Positions 7,511-10,967 of a stretch of 10,967 nucleotides of DNA are shown here, in pieces. The position numbers were made by a program, and so were the translations under genes. The stretch's first letter is position 1. Each line of letters starts with the position of its first letter. Origin of the DNA: Fimivicinus intestinavium (lineage in GTDB: Bacteria; Bacillota; Clostridia; Oscillospirales; Acutalibacteraceae); the NCBI GenBank assembly GCA_018715765.1, contig DVKY01000024.1, forward strand, positions 1 through 10,967, in the 5' to 3' direction. The notes beneath the pieces were generated by a model that had not been told where the DNA came from, did no database searches, and worked only from the letters and a program-made list of their open reading frames with translations.

Positions 7511-7590
7511 TATGCATATTCAACAATAAATACTGCTCTTTTTTGTCATCTAAATAATAAAATCCCATTTAGAAAGCAGGAGGAAAAACG

Positions 7591-7824
7591 ATGCAGGATG
7601 ATCTCAGCACACGCAAGGCAGAGCTGCAGCAGGAATACAACAGCCTGGCCCTTCAGGCGCTCAGCCTCAACCGCCAGCGAAAGGCCTGCCGGGAACGCAT
7701 GGCTCAGCTGCGCGGCGCATTCGCCGAGCTGGAAGCGCTCTCCGCCTACACCGCAAGCGGGCAATTCGCCACAGAGGCGCCTCTCCCAGGAACGCCTTCA
7801 CAGCCAAACGACAGGAAAGGATGA
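7591..7824 (+). CDS. Small coiled-coil protein at the head of the second adhesin operon
   Basis: This 77-residue protein is of unknown function. ATG 7591 follows GCAGGAGG (7577-7584) by six bases, a strong ribosome site. Residues 3-50 form a highly charged, Leu-, Gln-, Arg- and Glu-rich helix with heptad-like spacing (LSTRKAELQQEYNSL, then LNRQRKACRERMAQLRGAF), likely a coiled coil. The tail from about residue 52 is Pro/Gly/Ser-rich and disordered. It has no signal peptide or membrane segment. It lies just upstream of a collagen-like fibre gene, with only six bases between stop and next start, so it may act in fibre assembly or trimerisation; that is inference from position. Confidence 0.72.
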   Translation: MQDDLSTRKAELQQEYNSLALQALSLNRQRKACRERMAQLRGAFAELEALSAYTASGQFATEAPLPGTPSQPNDRKG

Positions 7825-7830
7825 GACAAT

Positions 7831-8940
7831 ATGCGAACGTTATCGATTGATTTCACGAATATCGCGGTTTCCTACCCGGACGGCACGCTGGCCGGCCGCC
7901 GGGGCGAGCATCTCATGACGCAGCTCATCGTCACGCTGCCGGAGGAGCTCTGCAGCGAGGAGGTGGAATATTACCGCCTCGCTTTCTGCCGCTACGGCAA
8001 CGAGGAACGAATTCTCACCAACCGCATCACAGATAAGGTAGATGGCGACCGCGCTTATCTGGATAATGGCAAAATTTACTGTCTGTTGTGGCATGATCTG
8101 ACAGACGCACAGGGGCTCTTTTTCAATGTGGAGGGCTGCCGGGAACAGGATGGCGAGGAGGTGCTTCTGTGCAAATCTCTGCGGGCCCGCCTGAGCTTTC
8201 AATCCGCCGTCACCGGCGATGAAACCTCCGCCGACACCCCTCTCTCCTCTCCGCGCGACGGTATTACTCCTCATATCGGAGAAAACGGGCACTGGTTCAT
8301 CGCCTCGCAGGATACCGGCGTTTCCGCTACAGGCGAAAAGGGAGAGCCCGGCGCGCAGGGCGTACCCGGAGAGCCTGGAGAGGATGGCGTTACGCCGCAC
8401 ATCGACAGCTCTACACATCATTGGATGATTGGCAGCACGGATACCGGCGTCATTGCGGAGGGGACGCCCGGCCCACGCGGCGCAGATGGAGCGGATGGCG
8501 TAAGCCCAGCCGTAACTGTAGCCAGCAGCACCGCCACGGAATACAAGCTCACCATCACAGATGCAAGCGGTTCGATCACCACGCCAAACCTAAAGGGGCA
8601 GGATGGAGCAGGCAGCGGCAGCGTCTGCGTCGCCATCGGGGAAACCGTCACCGGGGAGCCGGGCACACAGGCCTCTGTGACCAATACCGGCACCGCCACA
8701 GCACCGGTATTCAGCTTCACAATTCCCCGCGGCGAACAGGGCGCAGCCGGCCCCCAGGGCGAAAAAGGAGATACGGGCGCTACCGGGCCGCAGGGGGCGC
8801 CGGGCGCTGCGGGAACCAGCGCGTATCAATCGGCACAGGCGGGCGGTTTCACCGGGACTGAGGCTGAATTCAACACGCAGCTTGCAGGCCTCGGCAGCCT
8901 CAACGCCGTGCTGCAGGCGCTTGTCGGGGAGGCGGTTTGA
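7831..8940 (+). CDS. Collagen-like phage tail fibre / adhesin
   Basis: This 369-residue protein starts at ATG 7831 behind AGGAAAGG (7813-7820). Residues 1-135 form a compact β-rich N-terminal domain that could attach to the baseplate. Two related modules follow at 143-167 and 185-210, each reading D-G-[IV]-T-P-H-I ... W-[FM]-I ... DTGV. Three Gly-X-Y tracts are present: 168-186, 211-223 and 301-328 (nine triplets, with GEKGDTGATGPQG). Between the last two is a domain common in phage fibres, with TGEPGTQASVTNTGTATAP leading to FTIPRG. The C-terminus (about 331-369, SAYQSAQAGGFTGTEAEF) is a motif often found at fibre ends. Collagen-like tracts trimerise into rods, so this is likely a trimeric fibre. 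It is the second gene of its operon, and its stop overlaps the next start (TGATG). Confidence 0.8.
   Translation: MRTLSIDFTNIAVSYPDGTLAGRRGEHLMTQLIVTLPEELCSEEVEYYRLAFCRYGNEERILTNRITDKVDGDRAYLDNGKIYCLLWHDLTDAQGLFFNVEGCREQDGEEVLLCKSLRARLSFQSAVTGDETSADTPLSSPRDGITPHIGENGHWFIASQDTGVSATGEKGEPGAQGVPGEPGEDGVTPHIDSSTHHWMIGSTDTGVIAEGTPGPRGADGADGVSPAVTVASSTATEYKLTITDASGSITTPNLKGQDGAGSGSVCVAIGETVTGEPGTQASVTNTGTATAPVFSFTIPRGEQGAAGPQGEKGDTGATGPQGAPGAAGTSAYQSAQAGGFTGTEAEFNTQLAGLGSLNAVLQALVGEAV
8257..8457 (+). repeat. Two copies of a DG[IV]TPHI ... DTGV module, 42-residue period
   Basis: Residues 143-167 and 185-210 of the collagen-like fibre share the pattern D-G-[IV]-T-P-H-I, a short variable loop with His-Trp, then I-x-S-x-DTGV. 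They are linked by a six-triplet Gly-X-Y tract. The DNA is diverged, so this is not a recent duplication. Confidence 0.65.
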
Positions 8941-10367
8941 TGGCCACAACAGCAGCGCTGCTCACCGCCCTTGCACAGGCAAAGCGCCAGCTTGCCGCAA
9001 ACCTGGAGGCCAAGGGCGTTTCTACAGCCGGCATTTCCTCCTTTTGCACACTGGCGGAGCTGGTGCTGGAGATTCCTTCCTCCCTACCCGCCTGTTTTGT
9101 ACCGGTTGAATCCCTCTCCATCCCGGAGGGAGTGTTTTCCCCCTATCTCCAAAAGCTCTGGCAGGCGCGTGAGGCCTTGCGTCAAAACCTCGGCGCAAAA
9201 GGCATTGACGTTACCGGCATCACCGCCCTCTCCGCTTTGGTCGCACAGGTTCTCAACCTGTACAGTGGTGCGCCTGAAATGGTTCCCGTTTCCATCCTGC
9301 ATGTAAACTGGACACAGGCCAGCGGCGCGGATGAATATTCCGGCGCGATCTATTCCTCCTATCTCTCGATGGATGGCAGTGAATGGATCGAGCTTCCACC
9401 AGTCGCCGGGCAAGAGCCGAATTCCATGTGCACGGCATGGCTCCCCGGAGCCACACAAATTCACGCGGAGGAAGGAGGATGGCTCTATCTTTTCCCCGGC
9501 AGCTACCAGTTTGCCGTTCAGCTCCAGCTGCCGGATAGCATAGAGGAGCTCTCGCTTCAAATGACCGTCACGCTCTACGCACAGGATGGATCAGCTGCGG
9601 CCTCACAGCGAATTGAAAACTTCCCCCTGACCGCAGGCAGTATCCATACCGTCACCTTTGATACGCTGACCGTCCAGACGGAAGGCCTCTACCGCCTATC
9701 CCTCGAAGAGGAAGCTCCGCTAGTCGAAAACCCTTCGCTGAATATGTATTTATCTGTTTACGATATCGAGCTTTGCCGGTTTGACGAGAGCACAGCGGCC
9801 TACGCCAACATTGCTGCATTGGAGAGCGCCATCCAGAGCGCTTCCCAGTGCGCTCCGGGGGATTACACAGATTTTTCAGCGGTAGAAGCCGCCTTGGCTA
9901 TGGCAGTCGCACTATCAGCCGCACGCCCTAAAGCGCAATCACAGGCGCTGGTGGATCAAACGGCGCAGACGCTTATGGATGCCATCGACGCCCTTGTGCT
10001 TGCGGCTGATCTCACGGCCCTGCAAAATGCGATAAATGAAGTGAGGAAATATCCATTAGAGGATGCGCTGGATGCTTCCGCCGTTACCGCCGCGCGGGAT
10101 GCCGGTCAAGCGCTGCTGGATGCCAAGCCCTCCGCTGCCCAGCAGGCCGAGGTGGATGCGGCGGCGCAGGCGATTTTGAATGCGCTTGCAGCCCTGCAAT
10201 GGAAAGAGGGCGCATTGCGCAATCCGATTCCATATAAAGCCATGATGAGCGTAACGGAGGGGCTGTACTACAGCTATAACGGCAATGTCTACCGCTGCAA
10301 GCAAAGCGCTTCCGTCTGTCTGGTGCTTCCCGGCACTCTCTCCTCCTGGTGGGAAAAAGCTGACTGA
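8940..10367 (+). CDS. FIVAR-repeat phage adhesin with C-terminal carbohydrate-binding-like segment
   Basis: This 475-residue protein starts at ATG 8940, overlapping the previous stop by one base, with GGGGAGG about seven bases upstream. A TTG at 8937 would add one residue. The N-terminus has two related segments: about 10-44 (AKRQLAANLEAKGV, then a Leu-rich helix) and 70-108 (AREALRQNLGAKGI, then the same). This helix-AKG-helix motif is frequent in Bacillota phage fibres. Residues about 115-285 form a β-rich domain of unknown fold. Residues 288-354 and 355-430 are two FIVAR-like three-helix repeats (pattern dYtd.S.v.aAl..A, then vd.aa..L..Ai.aL), found in cell-surface and sugar-binding proteins. 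The last 45 residues (YYSYNGNVYRCKQSA ... PGTLSSWWEKAD) resemble a short CBM5/12-like segment. I see no signal peptide. It is probably a virion adhesin; a bacterial surface role cannot be excluded. Confidence 0.72.
   Translation: MATTAALLTALAQAKRQLAANLEAKGVSTAGISSFCTLAELVLEIPSSLPACFVPVESLSIPEGVFSPYLQKLWQAREALRQNLGAKGIDVTGITALSALVAQVLNLYSGAPEMVPVSILHVNWTQASGADEYSGAIYSSYLSMDGSEWIELPPVAGQEPNSMCTAWLPGATQIHAEEGGWLYLFPGSYQFAVQLQLPDSIEELSLQMTVTLYAQDGSAAASQRIENFPLTAGSIHTVTFDTLTVQTEGLYRLSLEEEAPLVENPSLNMYLSVYDIELCRFDESTAAYANIAALESAIQSASQCAPGDYTDFSAVEAALAMAVALSAARPKAQSQALVDQTAQTLMDAIDALVLAADLTALQNAINEVRKYPLEDALDASAVTAARDAGQALLDAKPSAAQQAEVDAAAQAILNALAALQWKEGALRNPIPYKAMMSVTEGLYYSYNGNVYRCKQSASVCLVLPGTLSSWWEKAD
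9801..10229 (+). repeat. Two tandem FIVAR-like repeats
   Basis: The repeats cover protein residues 288-354 and 355-430. Each has three predicted helices: one opening with L..AI (ALESAIQSA; ALQNAINEV), one after a Ser/Asp-rich loop (FSAVEAALAMA; ASAVTAARDAGQALL), and one closing with a L..AI/L..L pattern (TLMDAIDALV; AILNALAAL). Spacing and Ala/Leu richness match the FIVAR family. Confidence 0.65.
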
Positions 10368-10422
10368 AACAATCCATAAAGGGACAGTCCGCATATGATT
10401 TTGGTAAGAATGAACTACTTTT

Positions 10423-10430
10423 GGAAAGGG
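10423..10430 (+). promoter_or_regulatory. Ribosome binding site supporting a TTG start for the amidase
   Basis: GGAAAGGG lies nine bases before TTG 10440. An alternative in-frame ATG at 10395 is preceded by AAAGGGA (10378-10384), so the start is not settled. Confidence 0.5.
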
Positions 10431-10439
10431 TGTAAGCAA

Positions 10440-10967
10440 TTGAGCAAAAAAATCTATTTGAACGCAGAGCACGGAGGGGCGGATTCCGGCGCGGCGGCAA
10501 ACGGCATCCGCGAGGATGAAGCGAACCTAAAGGTTGCAAAGTATGCGCGGGAATACCTCTCCGGCTACGACTGTACAACCGTCATGAGCCGGGAGACGGA
10601 CAAAGCGCTGTCGATCAATGAGCGGGTGGCGCAGGTCAGGGCGCAGAAGCCCAATCTGGTGATTACCATCGCCCACAACGCCGGCGGCGGGGATGGCTGC
10701 GAGGTCTTCTACTGGCATACGGACAGCAAAGCCAAAGCCTTCGCGCAGGAGCTGATTAAGCAGTTCCAGGCAATCGGGCAGAACAGCCGGGGGGTGAAGC
10801 CGTCCCAGCCCGGAAGCTACAACTTCGGTATGTGCCGTGAGCCCGCCGCAATGGGGATCCCGGCTGTGCTGGGAGAGTTTGCATTCCTGGACAACAAAAA
10901 CGACGTCCAGATCGTGGATTCTGACGTAGATCTCAAACGTGATGGCGAGGCTTACGGGAAAGCAATC
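10440..10967 (+). CDS. N-acetylmuramoyl-L-alanine amidase (Amidase_3 type), probable endolysin, cut by window end
   Basis: The first 176 residues are visible; the 3' end lies beyond the window. The fold is the zinc amidase family Amidase_3, which cuts the bond between N-acetylmuramic acid and L-alanine in peptidoglycan. Numbered from TTG 10440, the zinc ligands are His11 (NAEHGGADSG), Glu25 (GIREDEANL) and His79 (ITIAHNAGG); the catalytic Glu146 lies in VLGEFAFLDN. All are present, so the enzyme should be active. Residue 10, usually Gly before the metal His (GHGG), is Glu here. TTG 10440 gives the short N-terminus usual for the family. In-frame ATGs at 10395 and 10410 would add 15 or 10 residues and cannot be ruled out. 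There is no signal peptide, so release would need a holin, not seen here. Its place after the adhesin genes fits a phage lysis gene. Any cell-wall-binding domain would lie downstream. Confidence 0.85.
   Translation, partial: MSKKIYLNAEHGGADSGAAANGIREDEANLKVAKYAREYLSGYDCTTVMSRETDKALSINERVAQVRAQKPNLVITIAHNAGGGDGCEVFYWHTDSKAKAFAQELIKQFQAIGQNSRGVKPSQPGSYNFGMCREPAAMGIPAVLGEFAFLDNKNDVQIVDSDVDLKRDGEAYGKAI

Noticed and set aside
5851..7577. Imperfect repeats ATTTAAAAAAGC (5851-5862) and ATTTAGAAAGC (7567-7577) flanking the symporter, as a possible insertion scar
   Set aside because: Short, A-rich and imperfect; the first copy includes a stop codon. Chance is a sufficient explanation without related genomes.
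8731..10367. A diversity-generating retroelement variable region at the 3' end of the fibre genes
   Set aside because: I found no template repeat, no reverse transcriptase gene and no C-type-lectin variable motif in the window.
1..10967. CRISPR array, tRNA or rRNA genes, insertion sequences
   Set aside because: No regularly spaced direct repeats, no tRNA cloverleaf and no transposase motif were seen on either strand.

Overview
The window looks like the host-recognition end of a siphovirus-type prophage (or prophage remnant) in a low-GC-phylum but GC-rich Bacillota genome, most likely a gut Clostridia lineage. Reasons: strong AGGAGG-type ribosome sites, a distal tail protein followed by a very long tail-associated protein, repeated use of TTG start codons, collagen-like Gly-X-Y tail fibres, FIVAR repeats and a zinc amidase of the Amidase_3 type. 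The species call is inference; no rRNA or other taxonomic marker is present.

Layout. Positions 1-509 hold no convincing gene. They form a block of strong inverted repeats that ends in a terminator-like hairpin just in front of the first tail gene. Positions 510-5856 are one tightly packed plus-strand operon: distal tail protein (Dit), a 1243-residue tail-associated/tail-tip protein (Tal) with a long coiled coil, two tandem carbohydrate-binding-like modules and an H-type-lectin-like C-terminus, a 131-residue protein of unknown function, and a 138-residue protein with CBM5/12-like modules. Positions 5929-5960 are a perfect 12-bp hairpin serving as a terminator. Positions 7443-6001 (minus strand) encode a sugar/cation symporter of the GPH (MelB-like) family with its own AT-rich upstream region, so it reads as an independent cargo ('moron') unit placed inside the tail region. 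Positions 7591-10367 are a second plus-strand adhesin operon: a small coiled-coil protein, a collagen-like fibre with repeated modules, and a FIVAR-repeat protein ending in a carbohydrate-binding-like segment. From 10440 to the window end is the N-terminal part of an N-acetylmuramoyl-L-alanine amidase, probably the endolysin.

How the parts work together (inference from family knowledge): Dit forms the hub ring at the tail tip, Tal extends from it and carries sugar-binding modules, and the small CBM protein and the two fibre-like proteins add further surface-binding parts, giving several glycan-binding modules spread over four proteins. The amidase would cut the peptidoglycan stem peptide for release. 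The symporter has no obvious role in virion structure and probably serves the lysogenised host.
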